Notes: generated by a model from the letters alone, not told the origin. A stretch of DNA of 43,824 nt from DAXETY01 sp051155755 (GCA_051155755.1 DAXETY010000077.1:1-43824), one strand, 5' to 3'; shown: positions 14,622 to 23,663, counted from the first letter of the stretch. Numbers and translations are program-made.

Positions 14622-15107
14622 ATGAAAATACCGCCTTCGACCAAACTGCGCATCGATCACGTCATCACGGCCCTGCTGCTCTTTGTCATGGCAGCCATTG
14701 CATTCATCAACGTTCTCAGCCGATATTTCTTTCATTTCTCCTTTGCCGCCACCGAGGAGATTACCATCAACCTGTTCGTCTGGATGACGGTGCTGGGCTC
14801 GGGAATCGCCTTCGAACGCGGCGGTCATCTGGGCATGGTCACCCTGTACAACTGGTTTCCGAAGCCCCTCAAAAAATCGGTGGTGATCCTGTCCGCGGTT
14901 TTGAGCGCCCTGCTGTTCGTGCTGGTGAACATCTACATGATCCAGGCCATTTACGATGAAATCACATTGTTCCGCGCCGCCAGCGCCGCCCTGGGCATCC
15001 CGGTCTGGATTTACTATGCCGGAGTGCCGGTGCTGTCCGTATTCGTCTTTCGCGGTGTGTATCGCAATGCCGCCGAGCGGCTGACCATCCTGAGAGAGGC
15101 CCCTTGA
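14622..15107 (+). CDS. dctQ: TRAP transporter small permease, DctQ family
   Basis: A 161-residue integral membrane protein with four hydrophobic segments, the DctQ topology. Near the first loop it has NVLSRYFFHFSFAATEEI, the usual N-x-x-x-R-Y-x-F followed by a conserved acidic pair, and later GSGIAFERGGHLGM, which matches the family's G-x-x-x-A-x-x-x-x-x-H pattern. It stabilises the receptor/DctM complex. The stop overlaps the dctM start (TGATG at 15105-15109), so the two are translationally coupled. Confidence 0.9.
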   Translation: MKIPPSTKLRIDHVITALLLFVMAAIAFINVLSRYFFHFSFAATEEITINLFVWMTVLGSGIAFERGGHLGMVTLYNWFPKPLKKSVVILSAVLSALLFVLVNIYMIQAIYDEITLFRAASAALGIPVWIYYAGVPVLSVFVFRGVYRNAAERLTILREAP

Positions 15108-16396
15108 TGGACATCGCACTGATCAGCCTGAGCTTTGTTGTGCTCATGCTGCTGGGCGTGCCCATCGGTACGGCACTGGGGATCTCTGCCGTTGTGACCG
15201 TCTATCAATACGATCTGGGCATCGAGATGCTGGGGGTGAATTTCGCTTCGGGCATCGCCTCGTTTCCTTTGCTGGCGATTCCGTTCTTCGTGCTGGCCGG
15301 TGTGATCATGCAGCGGGCCGGCCTGGCCGCCCACATCGCCCGTTTTTTCGAACTGCTGGTCGGACAGGTGACCGGCGGGCTGGCAGTGGTGGCGGTATGC
15401 ACCTGCATGTTCTGGGGCGCGCTGTCCGGTTCCGGACCGGCCACCACGGCGGCTGTCGGCCTGATCCTGCTTACCCCGATGGTTAAAAACGGCTACGACC
15501 GCAGTTTCGCCGGTGCCACCATCGCCAACGCATCGGACCTGTCCATCATCATTCCACCCAGCATTGCCTTTATCATCTACGGCAACATTACCAGCGTTTC
15601 GGTCAGCGCTCTGTTCGTCGCCGGCATCATTCCCGGCCTGATCACCGGACTCGGTACGATTCTGGTGGCCTATCTGATTTCCCGTCGCCGCGGATATCGC
15701 GGTCTGGAAGTAATGGGTTCGCCGCGGGAAATCCTGCAGGCCCTGCGTCGTTCCACCTGGGCCCTTTTGACGCCGGTGGTCATTCTGGGCGGCATTTACA
15801 CCGGCATGTTCACGCCCACCGAGGCCGCCGTGGTGGCGGTGTTTTACAGCCTGTTCGTGGCGGTGTTCATTTACCGCTCCATCGGTTGGCGGGATCTGAT
15901 CGTCATCCTGGTCGATGCGGCCGTGACCAGTTCGGTCATTATGTTCATCGTCGTGTTCGCCGGCATTTTCACCTGGACCGCCTCGGTGATCGGTGTCATC
16001 GATCGGGCGGCGGAGTTGATCGTCAGTCTGTCGCCCAATGCCGTGGTCATGATCATCCTGGTCAATCTGCTGTTGCTGGCCCTGGGAATGATTCTGGATG
16101 CCATTTCCATTTCGTATCTGATCATGCCCATCCTGATTCCGGTCCTGGATGCCTTCGCCATCGACCCGCTCTGGTACGGAGTCATCTTCATTTCGGCGCT
16201 GGCCATCGGCCAGGCCACCCCTCCCGTCGGTGTCAACCTGTTTACCGCCGCCAACCTGATCGGGGGCGACCTCGACTCGCTGGCCAAAGAAGCCATTCCT
16301 TATGTCCTGATGGACGTCATCGTTCTGATCATCTTGTCCGTGCTTCCCATCCTGGCACTTTACCTGCCCGTCAAAGCCGGACTGTACCTGCCGTGA
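15107..16396 (+). CDS. dctM: TRAP transporter large permease, DctM family
   Basis: A 429-residue ion-transporter-superfamily protein with about 12 membrane segments. Recognisable DctM motifs are FWGALSGSGPATTAAVG, IPPSIAFIIYG and the C-terminal ATPPVGVNLF repeat of the same type, which form the two substrate/sodium hairpin sites. It imports the DctP-delivered acid with sodium. I take the ATG at 15107, overlapping the dctQ stop; a TTG three bases earlier is the alternative. The TGA at 16394-16396 overlaps the GTG of the next gene, so a fourth protein is coupled to this transporter. Confidence 0.93.
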   Translation: MDIALISLSFVVLMLLGVPIGTALGISAVVTVYQYDLGIEMLGVNFASGIASFPLLAIPFFVLAGVIMQRAGLAAHIARFFELLVGQVTGGLAVVAVCTCMFWGALSGSGPATTAAVGLILLTPMVKNGYDRSFAGATIANASDLSIIIPPSIAFIIYGNITSVSVSALFVAGIIPGLITGLGTILVAYLISRRRGYRGLEVMGSPREILQALRRSTWALLTPVVILGGIYTGMFTPTEAAVVAVFYSLFVAVFIYRSIGWRDLIVILVDAAVTSSVIMFIVVFAGIFTWTASVIGVIDRAAELIVSLSPNAVVMIILVNLLLLALGMILDAISISYLIMPILIPVLDAFAIDPLWYGVIFISALAIGQATPPVGVNLFTAANLIGGDLDSLAKEAIPYVLMDVIVLIILSVLPILALYLPVKAGLYLP

Positions 16397-17229
16397 CCGC
16401 CACCCTGCAGGTATTGCTGGAGCGGGTCTTCGACCCGTTGTCGCTGGTCAAGATCGGCGTCGCCGTGGCCATGGTAGTGGGGCTGTCGGTTTTGGCCGAA
16501 AAAGTCAGCACGCGGGTGGCCGGTCTGCTGTCGGGCTATCCCCTGGGGGCGGCCATCAGCCTTTTTTTCATGGGTTATGAAATCGACCCGGGCTTTGCCG
16601 GCCAGAGTGCAGTTTATACGGTCTTCGGCCTGATCGGAACGCTGGCTTTTGTAATGGGATATCAACTGACCATCCGGCTTGTTGGCGGACGCGCCGGCCT
16701 GTTCGCTGCCGGCGGGTCCACCCTGGGAGGCGTAGCCGCTTACTTCGGCGTTGCTTCGCTGCTGCGATATTTGCCGGCCCGACTGCCGGTCGCCGTGATG
16801 GCCGCGTCGGCCGCCATCCTGATCTGCACCGCCCTTTTCCGGCGTCTGAAAAACGTGCGCATTCAACATGCACTGCGCCTCAGTCCCGCCGTACTCATAC
16901 TGCGGGCGCTGTTTGCCGCGGGCGTGATTATTCTGATCACCGCATCGGCCCGGCTGGTGGGACCCGGCTGGGCCGGATTGCTTTCGGCCTTTCCCATCAC
17001 CATGCTGCCGTTCGTGTTCATCATTCACGTTTCCTACCGGACCGAACATGTGCAGGCCATTCTGAAAAACGTACCCAGGGGACTGGGCGCCATTGTCGTC
17101 TATGGAACGGTGGTGGCCCTGACTTACCCGAGATTCGGCATCTGGCTGGGCACGCTGGCCGGATATGCGGCCGCCACGGTCTATCTGATTGTCCTGCACA
17201 TTCCGTTTTTCCGCAAAACCGCCGGGTAG
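16393..17229 (+). CDS. Undescribed membrane protein with internal duplication, TRAP-operon partner
   Basis: A 278-residue, strongly hydrophobic protein with about eight or nine membrane segments. I do not recognise a named family. The two halves are repeats: AGLLSGYP at 43-50 and AGLLSAFP at 194-201, each preceded by a hydrophobic helix and followed by another, at an offset of about 150 residues. Such duplication is common in transporters and membrane channels. The GTG start (16393) overlaps the dctM stop (GTGA), so it is probably made in step with DctM. It could be an accessory or companion transporter for the same substrate; this is an inference from position only. Confidence 0.7.
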   Translation: MTATLQVLLERVFDPLSLVKIGVAVAMVVGLSVLAEKVSTRVAGLLSGYPLGAAISLFFMGYEIDPGFAGQSAVYTVFGLIGTLAFVMGYQLTIRLVGGRAGLFAAGGSTLGGVAAYFGVASLLRYLPARLPVAVMAASAAILICTALFRRLKNVRIQHALRLSPAVLILRALFAAGVIILITASARLVGPGWAGLLSAFPITMLPFVFIIHVSYRTEHVQAILKNVPRGLGAIVVYGTVVALTYPRFGIWLGTLAGYAAATVYLIVLHIPFFRKTAG

Positions 17230-17304
17230 CCGAGCCGTCCCAGCGTTGCCGGCAAGCCGACGGCGGTATCCAACCCTGCCGTTGCAAATCACGCCACCCA
17301 ACCA

Positions 17305-17332
17305 GACCGGATGACTCCCGTGTCGTCCGGTC
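17305..17332 (+). terminator. Hairpin downstream of the TRAP operon
   Basis: GACCGGATGA pairs with TCGTCCGGTC (ten pairs, one G-T) around the loop CTCCCGTG, 75 bases after the last gene of the TRAP operon. No T-tract follows, so it is at best a non-canonical terminator. The rest of the 379-base gap (17230-17608) holds the operator-like site at 17489 and nothing else I can name. Confidence 0.35.
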
Positions 17333-17488
17333 ATCCCGCTGCGCGACTCCCAATCGACAACGGATGCATCTGCAACGAGGCGGATACGATGCCACGCGCC
17401 GGGACTGAATCAGAATTTGCCAATGCGGCTGTGAGACCGGGTGCCGTTCGCAAAGGACAGCATTGAAGTTGATCGATTTTGGTCAAAT

Positions 17489-17500
17489 TTGTATTGACAA
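17489..17500. promoter_or_regulatory. GntR-type operator candidate
   Basis: TTGTATTGACAA is a near-palindrome that agrees with the GntR-family consensus NYGTMTAKACNY at all but two positions. It lies 108 bases before the gntR start and contains TTGACA (17494-17499), a possible -35 box, so binding could block transcription of gntR-trpBA. A longer TTGGT...ACCAA inverted pair (17479-17509) surrounds it. This suggests autoregulation. Confidence 0.5.
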
Positions 17501-17608
17501 CTTTACCAATATACCTTACCTGTTGAAGTGGATGCCAAATTCAGCTGCCGTTTGCGAAGTAGGCCGTTCGCAGCCGCAGAATATCTGACAAAAAAATAAA
17601 AAAATGCC

Positions 17609-18340
17609 ATGCTGAATCCGCAATCTCCCATACCGCTTTACCGCCAGTTGGCCGACGTGCTGCTCGCCAAAATCCGGGCCGGTGAATATCAGCCCGGCGA
17701 GCGCATTCCATCCGAGCATCAGCTGGCATCGGAATATTCAATCGGCCGGCCGACCGTCCGTCAGGCGATCGATCAACTGGTGCGCAAAAACCTGCTCAAG
17801 CGCCGGCGCGGCTCCGGCACCTTTGTCTGCAGACCGTGGGAAGAAGTGGGATTGTTTTCCCTGGACGGCACCACGGCCTCCTTTCGACGACGCGGATTGA
17901 AAGTGGCCACCCGCATCCTCGAAACCATTCGCCTGAAACCGATCGACGGGGATTCGGAAAATCCGTTCATGGGCCGGGAAGCTTACTTTCTTTCCCGATT
18001 GACCCGGGTGGCCGACAGCCCGGTGCTGATCGAAGACATGTATTTTCACCCGGAGCTTTTTGCCGGCATCGATGCCATGAAACTGGAGGGGCGGTCGCTT
18101 TCGGAGATCGCCGAAGAATCGTTTTACATGCGACCCGTGCGGGGTAAACAGAACTTCCGCATCGGAACGGTGGGTGAGGGCAAGGCCCGGGCGCTGGGTG
18201 TCCGCGCCACCACGCCGATTCTGATCGTCAAGCGATTCCTGCATTTTCCCCAGGCGGACAATGCATTTTTTTCCGCGCTTTTCTGCCGCACGGACCAATT
18301 TGTCTTTTCTCAAACCCTTGGAGGAAATGCCGATGCATAG
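17609..18340 (+). CDS. GntR family transcriptional regulator, HutC/UTRA type
   Basis: A 243-residue regulator. The winged helix at about 8-76 has IPLYRQLADVLLAKI, then PGERIPSEHQLASEYSIGRPTVRQAI and the GSGTFV wing, all standard for the GntR superfamily. Residues from about 95 to 235 form a UTRA effector domain (LSRLTRVADSPVLIEDMYF, then KRFLHFPQADNAFFSA). The ligand is unknown. Its last eight bases overlap the trpB start, so it is the first gene of the trpBA unit and probably senses a metabolite related to it. The start is preceded by an A-rich tract rather than a clear Shine-Dalgarno site. Confidence 0.9.
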   Translation: MLNPQSPIPLYRQLADVLLAKIRAGEYQPGERIPSEHQLASEYSIGRPTVRQAIDQLVRKNLLKRRRGSGTFVCRPWEEVGLFSLDGTTASFRRRGLKVATRILETIRLKPIDGDSENPFMGREAYFLSRLTRVADSPVLIEDMYFHPELFAGIDAMKLEGRSLSEIAEESFYMRPVRGKQNFRIGTVGEGKARALGVRATTPILIVKRFLHFPQADNAFFSALFCRTDQFVFSQTLGGNADA

Positions 18341-19559
18341 CCGCGGCTATTACCAAGAATTTGGCGGTGCCTTTCTACCCGAAATCCTGGCGGCCACATT
18401 CGAAGAGCTCGAACAGGCCTTCATGGAGGCCAAAAATGACCCCGAATTCTGGCGGCAGTATGTCGAATTGATGTCCACTTACTCCTGCCGGCCCACACCG
18501 CTGACCTACGCCGAGAACCTGACCCGGCATCTGGGCGGGGCCCGAATCTACATCAAACGCGAAGATCTCAACCACACCGGGGCGCACAAGGCCAACAACG
18601 TCATGGGCCAGGGCCTGCTGGTCCAGCGCATGGGCAAAACCCGGGTCATTGCCGAAACCGGGGCGGGACAGCACGGTGTGGCCACCGCCACCATGGCAGC
18701 CAAGTTCGGCTTCGACTGCACCATTTACATGGGGGAGCTGGACGTGGACCGCCAGCGGCCCAATGTCTTCTGGATGCGGCAGCTGGGTGCCGAAGTCGTG
18801 CCGGTCCGCGACGGCACCCGCATTCTCAAAGATGCGATCAACGAGGCCTTCCGCGACTGGGTGTCCAATATGGATACCACCCATTACGTGCTGGGCACGG
18901 CCTGCGGCCCCCACCCTTTTCCCGAAATGGTCAGCTGGTTTCAGTCGATCATCGGCAGCGAAGCGCGCCGGCAAATCCTGGAACGCACCGGTAAGCTGCC
19001 CCGCCGCGTTTACGCCTGCGTGGGCGGCGGTTCCAATGCCATGGGAATTTTCAGCGGTTTTCTGGAGGACCCGGTGGAACTGGTGGGCGTTGAAGCCGCC
19101 GGCCGGGGACTGGACACTGGCTGTCACGCCGCCCGGCTTTGTTCCGCGGACGCCAGCATCGGCGTGGCTCAGGGTTACAAGACCTATTTCCTGCAGGACC
19201 GTGACGGCCAGATGAAAGAAACGCACAGTATCGCCGCCGGTCTGGATTACGTGGGGGTGTCTCCGATTCTGTCGCATTTTAAACAATCCGGTCGCGCCCG
19301 CTTCGAGGCGGCAACGGATCGGGAAGTCATCGATGCCACCCGCCTGACAATCCGAAAGGAGGGGGTCATTCCGGCCCTGGAATCGGCCCATGCCTTTGCC
19401 GGCGCATTCCGGGAAGCCCCGGAGCTGTCATCGGATGACATCATTTTGATCAACCAGTCCGGCCGCGGCGACAAGGACATTTTTACCATCGCCGATGCCT
19501 TCGAGGATCCGGATTGGCGGTCGTTCATCCTCGGTAAAGCCGAGCAATACCGGCCATGA
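18333..19559 (+). CDS. trpB: Tryptophan synthase beta chain (TrpB)
   Basis: A 408-residue PLP enzyme that joins indole and serine. The PLP lysine is Lys86 in LNHTGAHKANN, the catalytic glutamate is Glu108 in IAETGAGQHG, and the phosphate loop is GGGSNAMG. The C-terminal NQSGRGDKD motif is complete, and the loop motifs match the TrpB1 class that pairs with TrpA. ATG 18333 is chosen because TTGGAGGAA lies 8-9 bases before it; ATG 18327 is in the same frame. It overlaps the regulator gene and is followed by trpA after 68 bases. No other trp genes are nearby, so this pair may be a second or salvage copy. Confidence 0.93.
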   Translation: MHSRGYYQEFGGAFLPEILAATFEELEQAFMEAKNDPEFWRQYVELMSTYSCRPTPLTYAENLTRHLGGARIYIKREDLNHTGAHKANNVMGQGLLVQRMGKTRVIAETGAGQHGVATATMAAKFGFDCTIYMGELDVDRQRPNVFWMRQLGAEVVPVRDGTRILKDAINEAFRDWVSNMDTTHYVLGTACGPHPFPEMVSWFQSIIGSEARRQILERTGKLPRRVYACVGGGSNAMGIFSGFLEDPVELVGVEAAGRGLDTGCHAARLCSADASIGVAQGYKTYFLQDRDGQMKETHSIAAGLDYVGVSPILSHFKQSGRARFEAATDREVIDATRLTIRKEGVIPALESAHAFAGAFREAPELSSDDIILINQSGRGDKDIFTIADAFEDPDWRSFILGKAEQYRP

Positions 19560-19627
19560 CCGACAATATTCTCGAAGATGCTGCGACGAGAATACGAAAT
19601 TTATTATGAATTGAGGGAACGAAAAAA

Positions 19628-20389
19628 ATGCTGGAATCCTATTTGAAAAACCGGCTGGAAACCAAAGAGATTCTTCTGATGACCCACATCGTCATCGGCT
19701 ATCCCTCGATGGAAGAATCGTTTCAAATCGTCAAGTCCATGGTCGAGAGCGGGGTCGACTTGATGGAATTGCAGATCCCCTTCTCCGAGCCCATCGCCGA
19801 TGGACCGGTGATTCTACGGGCCAACCAGCAGTCGCTGGCAGCCGGTGCCACGGTCGACAAGTGCCTGGAATTCTCCCAACGGGCCGCCGAGGCGTTCGAC
19901 ATCCCGTTTCTTTTCATGAGCTATTACAACATCCTTTACAAATACGGCATACGGCGCTTCGTGGCGGCCATGCAATCCAACGGCCTCCACGGATCCATCG
20001 TCCCGGATCTGCCCCCCGAAGAAGGCGATTCCTATCTCACGGCCATGCAGCAGGCCGCCCTGGCGCCGATTCAGATTATTGCACCGACCACGCCCGATGC
20101 GCGCATGCAGTACCTGGCCCGTCACGGTGCCGGATTCGTCTACTGCGTGGCCCGCAAAGGGGTTACCGGTATGAACACAAGTTTTTCGGACACCCTGGGT
20201 CACTACCTCCAGCGCTGCCGCCGGGCCACCGCTCTGCCGCTGGCCCTTGGATTCGGTGTGAAGAGCAAGGAAGATATCGATTTTCTAAAAAATAAAGTGG
20301 ACATTGCGGTGATCGGCACCAAAACCATCGAGCTGGTGGACCGCCACGGAGTTGCGGCTGTGGCGGGATTCATCCAATCGCTGCGATGA
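19628..20389 (+). CDS. trpA: Tryptophan synthase alpha chain (TrpA)
   Basis: A 253-residue TIM-barrel subunit that cleaves indole-3-glycerol phosphate to indole and glyceraldehyde 3-phosphate. The catalytic pair is present: Glu47 in LMELQIPFSEP and Asp58 in IADGP, with the same spacing as Glu49/Asp60 of the Salmonella enzyme. The active-site loop ARKGVTG and the phosphate-binding GFGVKSKEDI are also seen. QIPFSEP replaces the more usual GIPFSDP. GAGGGAACG precedes the ATG. Intact catalytic residues imply a working alpha subunit rather than a relic. It lies 49 bases upstream of the ABC receptor gene. Confidence 0.93.
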   Translation: MLESYLKNRLETKEILLMTHIVIGYPSMEESFQIVKSMVESGVDLMELQIPFSEPIADGPVILRANQQSLAAGATVDKCLEFSQRAAEAFDIPFLFMSYYNILYKYGIRRFVAAMQSNGLHGSIVPDLPPEEGDSYLTAMQQAALAPIQIIAPTTPDARMQYLARHGAGFVYCVARKGVTGMNTSFSDTLGHYLQRCRRATALPLALGFGVKSKEDIDFLKNKVDIAVIGTKTIELVDRHGVAAVAGFIQSLR

Positions 20390-20438
20390 ACCCCGGATGG
20401 ATTGTTGACCAACGAAATGCATCGAGAGGAGCTGAAAA

Positions 20439-21614
20439 ATGATCAAACGACTGACCGTCGGATTCGTCGCCCTGGTATTGATCGCCGGTGCGGTGGCCCA
20501 TGCCGCCGACAAGGTAAAAATCGGCTACATGGCCACCATGTCAGGGCCGGCCGCCAGCCTGGGCATCGACATTCTGGACGGATTCAAGCTCGGCCTGAAA
20601 CATTGCGGCGACGAGCTCGGCGGATTGCCGGTGGACCTGGTTGTGGGAGACGACCAGCTGAAACCGGGAGTCGGCGTCCAGGTGGCCACCCGAATGATCG
20701 AAAAAGACCGGGTCGACATTCTCACCGGCATTGTTTTTTCCAACGTCATGATGGCGGTGGCCAAGCCGGTCACCGATGCCGGTGTGTTTCTGGTCAGCGC
20801 CAACGCCGGTCCATCCCCGCTGGCGGGTTCCGAATGTCTGGAGAACTTTTTTGCCGTATCCTGGCAAAACGACCAGACGCATGAAGCCATGGGCAAATAC
20901 CTCCAGGACAAGGGGGTCAAAAACCTTTACCTGATGGCGCCGAATTCCCGCGCCGGAAAAGACGGGCTGGCCGGCGTCAAACGGTATTTCAAGGGCGAAA
21001 TCGTTGCGGAAGTCTATACCAAAATCAACCAGCCGGATTATGCCGCCGAACTGGCGCAGCTGCGGGCGGCCAAACCCGACGGGGTCTTCGTGTTTTATCC
21101 CGGCGGCATGGGAATCAATTTCGTCAAACAGTATGCCCAGGCGGGGCTGAAAGAAGAAATCCCGCTGTACACCACCGCCTTCACCCTGGCGCAGATGGTG
21201 TTGCCGGCCATGGGCGATGCATCCCTGGGGCTGCTGCACTCGAGCTTCTGGTCTCCGGATCTGGACAATCCCGTCAACCGCAAATTCGTGGCCGACTTCC
21301 AGACCCACTACGACCGGATCCCGTCGCTGTTTGCCGCCCAGGGCTACGATGCCGCCCTGTTGATCGACAGTGCCCTTCGTGCGGTGGACGGCAACCTGGA
21401 GGACAAGGACGCCCTGCGGCAGGCTTTTCGTCGGGCGAATTTTCAATCGGTCCGGGGCGAATTCAAGTTTAACCGCAACCACTTTCCAATCCAGAATTTT
21501 TACATCCGGGAGGTGATCCGAAACAATGAGGGCACCTTGACCACCCGGACCATCGGAACCGCTTTTGTGGATCATGCCGATGCGTATGTGTCCGAGTGCC
21601 CGATGGAGTGGTAA
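20439..21614 (+). CDS. Branched-chain-type ABC substrate-binding protein (LivK family)
   Basis: A 391-residue periplasmic receptor of Leu/Ile/Val type with a signal peptide (MIKRLTVGFVALVLIAGAVA, cleavage near AHA-AD). The mature start VKIGYMATMSGPAASLG is the family's first strand and ligand loop. Members of this group bind amino acids, aromatic acids, urea or short amides, so the ligand cannot be read from sequence. Position directly after trpBA suggests something aromatic or indole-related; this is an inference. GAGAGGAG precedes the ATG. A repeat element separates it from livH. Confidence 0.9.
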   Translation: MIKRLTVGFVALVLIAGAVAHAADKVKIGYMATMSGPAASLGIDILDGFKLGLKHCGDELGGLPVDLVVGDDQLKPGVGVQVATRMIEKDRVDILTGIVFSNVMMAVAKPVTDAGVFLVSANAGPSPLAGSECLENFFAVSWQNDQTHEAMGKYLQDKGVKNLYLMAPNSRAGKDGLAGVKRYFKGEIVAEVYTKINQPDYAAELAQLRAAKPDGVFVFYPGGMGINFVKQYAQAGLKEEIPLYTTAFTLAQMVLPAMGDASLGLLHSSFWSPDLDNPVNRKFVADFQTHYDRIPSLFAAQGYDAALLIDSALRAVDGNLEDKDALRQAFRRANFQSVRGEFKFNRNHFPIQNFYIREVIRNNEGTLTTRTIGTAFVDHADAYVSECPMEW

Positions 21615-21619
21615 ATCGA

Positions 21620-21771
21620 GCTCAAAGCTCAAAGCTCAAAGAAAATGTCTAAAATGTAAAAATTATAAATGCCTAAAATTATGGAGTCGCTGCGCTCCAC
21701 CGTATTTTAACTGGAAAGGTCTGCAATCTTTCTTTTGCTATGAGCTATGAGCCATGAGCTATAAGCTATGA
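21620..21771. repeat. Heptad plus A/T module element, copy 2 (inverted pair, before livH)
   Basis: Three GCTCAAA units at 21620-21640 lead into the A/T module at 21658-21680. After about 55 bases come five heptads at 21737-21771 (GCTATGA, GCTATGA, GCCATGA, GCTATAA, GCTATGA), the same unit in reverse orientation. The right half has the same orientation toward livH as the elements before rmuC and ligA have toward those genes. The left half is inverted and follows the receptor gene. Confidence 0.75.
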
Positions 21772-21840
21772 GCAACCGGCTGGAAGGGCAAACCGGCCAT
21801 TCACTCTTCGTGGATGGGGACTAACGAACAAACAGACACT

Positions 21841-22710
21841 ATGGATCTATCCCTTTTCGCAATCCAGGGGTTGAACGCGATCCAGCTCGGGGTCATGCTG
21901 TTTTTGATGTCCGCCGGGCTGACCCTGGTGTTCGGCATCATGAACCTGATCAACCTGGCCCACGGCTCTTTGTACATGCTGGGCGCCTATCTGGCCGCCA
22001 CCTTTCAGCGTTTCAGCGGCTCTTTTCTGCTCGGCATCGCCCTGGCCATTCCGGTGGTTATGGCGATCGGCGTCCTGATGGAACTGATCGTGCTGCGCCG
22101 GCTCTACGACCGCGACCATCTGGACCAGGTGCTGGCCACCTTTGCCCTGATCCTGTTCTTCAATGAACTGGTGCGCATGGTCTGGGGTCCGCAGGCTTAT
22201 TTCATGAGCCCGCCGCCGGCCTTGTCCGGATCGGTGAGCATTCTTCCGGGTGTCCCCTACCCGGCCTATCGCCTGTTTATCGTGGCCATCGGGCTGCTCA
22301 TCGCACTGGGGCTGTATCTGCTGATCCATCGAACGCGACTGGGCATGCTCATTCGGGCCGGTGCCAGCAACCGGGAGATGGTCGGTGCGCTGGGTGTCAA
22401 CGTTTCTTTACTGTTCACGCTGGTATTCGGACTGGGCGCCGTGCTGGCGGGGTTTGCCGGAATGATGGCCGGCCCGATCCTTTCGGTGGAAATCGGCATG
22501 GGAGAATCGATCCTGATTCTGACTTTCGTGGTGATCGTCATCGGCGGTATCGGATCTGTCCGGGGCGCATTCGTGGCCGCCATGCTCATCGGATTTGCCG
22601 ACACCTTCGGGCGCGTTTTGCTGCCGCCGGCCCTGGCGTCCATGGTGATCTATATCCTGATGGCGGCGGTGTTGTTCAAGCGGCCGCAAGGTCTTTTCCC
22701 GGCAGGATAA
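21841..22710 (+). CDS. livH: Branched-chain-type ABC permease LivH
   Basis: A 289-residue inner-membrane permease with eight or so hydrophobic segments. Family motifs are GLTLVFGIMNLINLAHGSLYMLG near the N-terminus and the coupling loop GASNREMVGALGVNV, which contacts the ATPases. I chose ATG 21841; ATG 21814 would add nine polar residues, and neither has a strong ribosome-binding site. With LivM it forms the membrane channel of the importer. Confidence 0.92.
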   Translation: MDLSLFAIQGLNAIQLGVMLFLMSAGLTLVFGIMNLINLAHGSLYMLGAYLAATFQRFSGSFLLGIALAIPVVMAIGVLMELIVLRRLYDRDHLDQVLATFALILFFNELVRMVWGPQAYFMSPPPALSGSVSILPGVPYPAYRLFIVAIGLLIALGLYLLIHRTRLGMLIRAGASNREMVGALGVNVSLLFTLVFGLGAVLAGFAGMMAGPILSVEIGMGESILILTFVVIVIGGIGSVRGAFVAAMLIGFADTFGRVLLPPALASMVIYILMAAVLFKRPQGLFPAG

Positions 22711-22721
22711 CGGCAGCCTAA

Positions 22722-23663
22722 ATGGAAAAAACAGCAAAAATCCGAAAGCAACATATCATTGCCGCGGTCGTGCTGGCAGCACTCGGACTGATGCCCGTTT
22801 TCAGCGAGCCGTTTTATATCCGCATGGTCAGCCGGATCATGATTTACGCCCTCTGCGCCGTAAGCCTGGACCTGATTCTCGGATACGGCGGCATGGTGAG
22901 CCTCGGCCACGCCGCTTTTCTGGGTGTGGGTGCATACACCGTCGGGATATTGGCCCAGCACGGAATCCAAACCGCCTGGATTGCATGGCCGGCTGCGGCG
23001 GCATTTGCGGCCGTAGCGGCGCTGGCCATCGGTGCGGTGAGTATCCGCACCTCCGGGGTCTACTTCATCATGATCACCCTGGCATTCGCTCAGATGCTCT
23101 TTTATTTCTGCTCCAGTCTGCAGCAATACGGTGGTGACGACGGATTGGCACTGGCAAATCGAAGTTCCTTCGGCCCCATGCTGAACATTGCCGACAACAC
23201 GACCTTTTACTACCTGGTATGGGTGATATTGATCGCCGCACTTTATGCCGCGCATCGGATCGTGAATTCCCGTTTTGGAATGGTCATCCGCGGCCTGCGG
23301 GAAAACGAACGCCGCATGCAATCCATCGGATTTCCCGCCTTCCGCTACAAACTGGTCTGCTTCGTCATCGCCGGCGCCATCGCCGGCCTGGCGGGCGCGT
23401 TGATTGCCAATCAGAACAATTATGTGAGCCCGGCCCTGATGCACTGGACCCGGTCGGGTGACATTCTGGTCATGGTGATTCTGGGTGGCATCGGCACGCT
23501 GATCGGGCCGGTGCTGGGAGCGCTTGGATTGCTGCTGGCCGAAGAATTTCTGGCGGAATACACCCGCCACTGGATGATCTTTCTGGGTCCGCTGCTGATA
23601 TTTGTCGTACTGTTTGCCCGCGGCGGCCTGTATGGACTGCTGCACCGAAAGGACACCTCATGA
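22722..23663 (+). CDS. livM: Branched-chain-type ABC permease LivM
   Basis: A 313-residue permease, partner of LivH. GYGGMVSLGHAAFLGVGAY and the coupling segment RGLRENERRMQSIGF are the standard LivM motifs. It begins 11 bases after livH, and its TGA overlaps the livG ATG (ATGA), so these genes are transcribed and translated together. Confidence 0.93.
   Translation: MEKTAKIRKQHIIAAVVLAALGLMPVFSEPFYIRMVSRIMIYALCAVSLDLILGYGGMVSLGHAAFLGVGAYTVGILAQHGIQTAWIAWPAAAAFAAVAALAIGAVSIRTSGVYFIMITLAFAQMLFYFCSSLQQYGGDDGLALANRSSFGPMLNIADNTTFYYLVWVILIAALYAAHRIVNSRFGMVIRGLRENERRMQSIGFPAFRYKLVCFVIAGAIAGLAGALIANQNNYVSPALMHWTRSGDILVMVILGGIGTLIGPVLGALGLLLAEEFLAEYTRHWMIFLGPLLIFVVLFARGGLYGLLHRKDTS

Noticed and set aside
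13261..16396. DctP system and the fused TRAP permease as one transporter
   Set aside because: They are divergently oriented, and the DctP operon already has its own DctQ and DctM.
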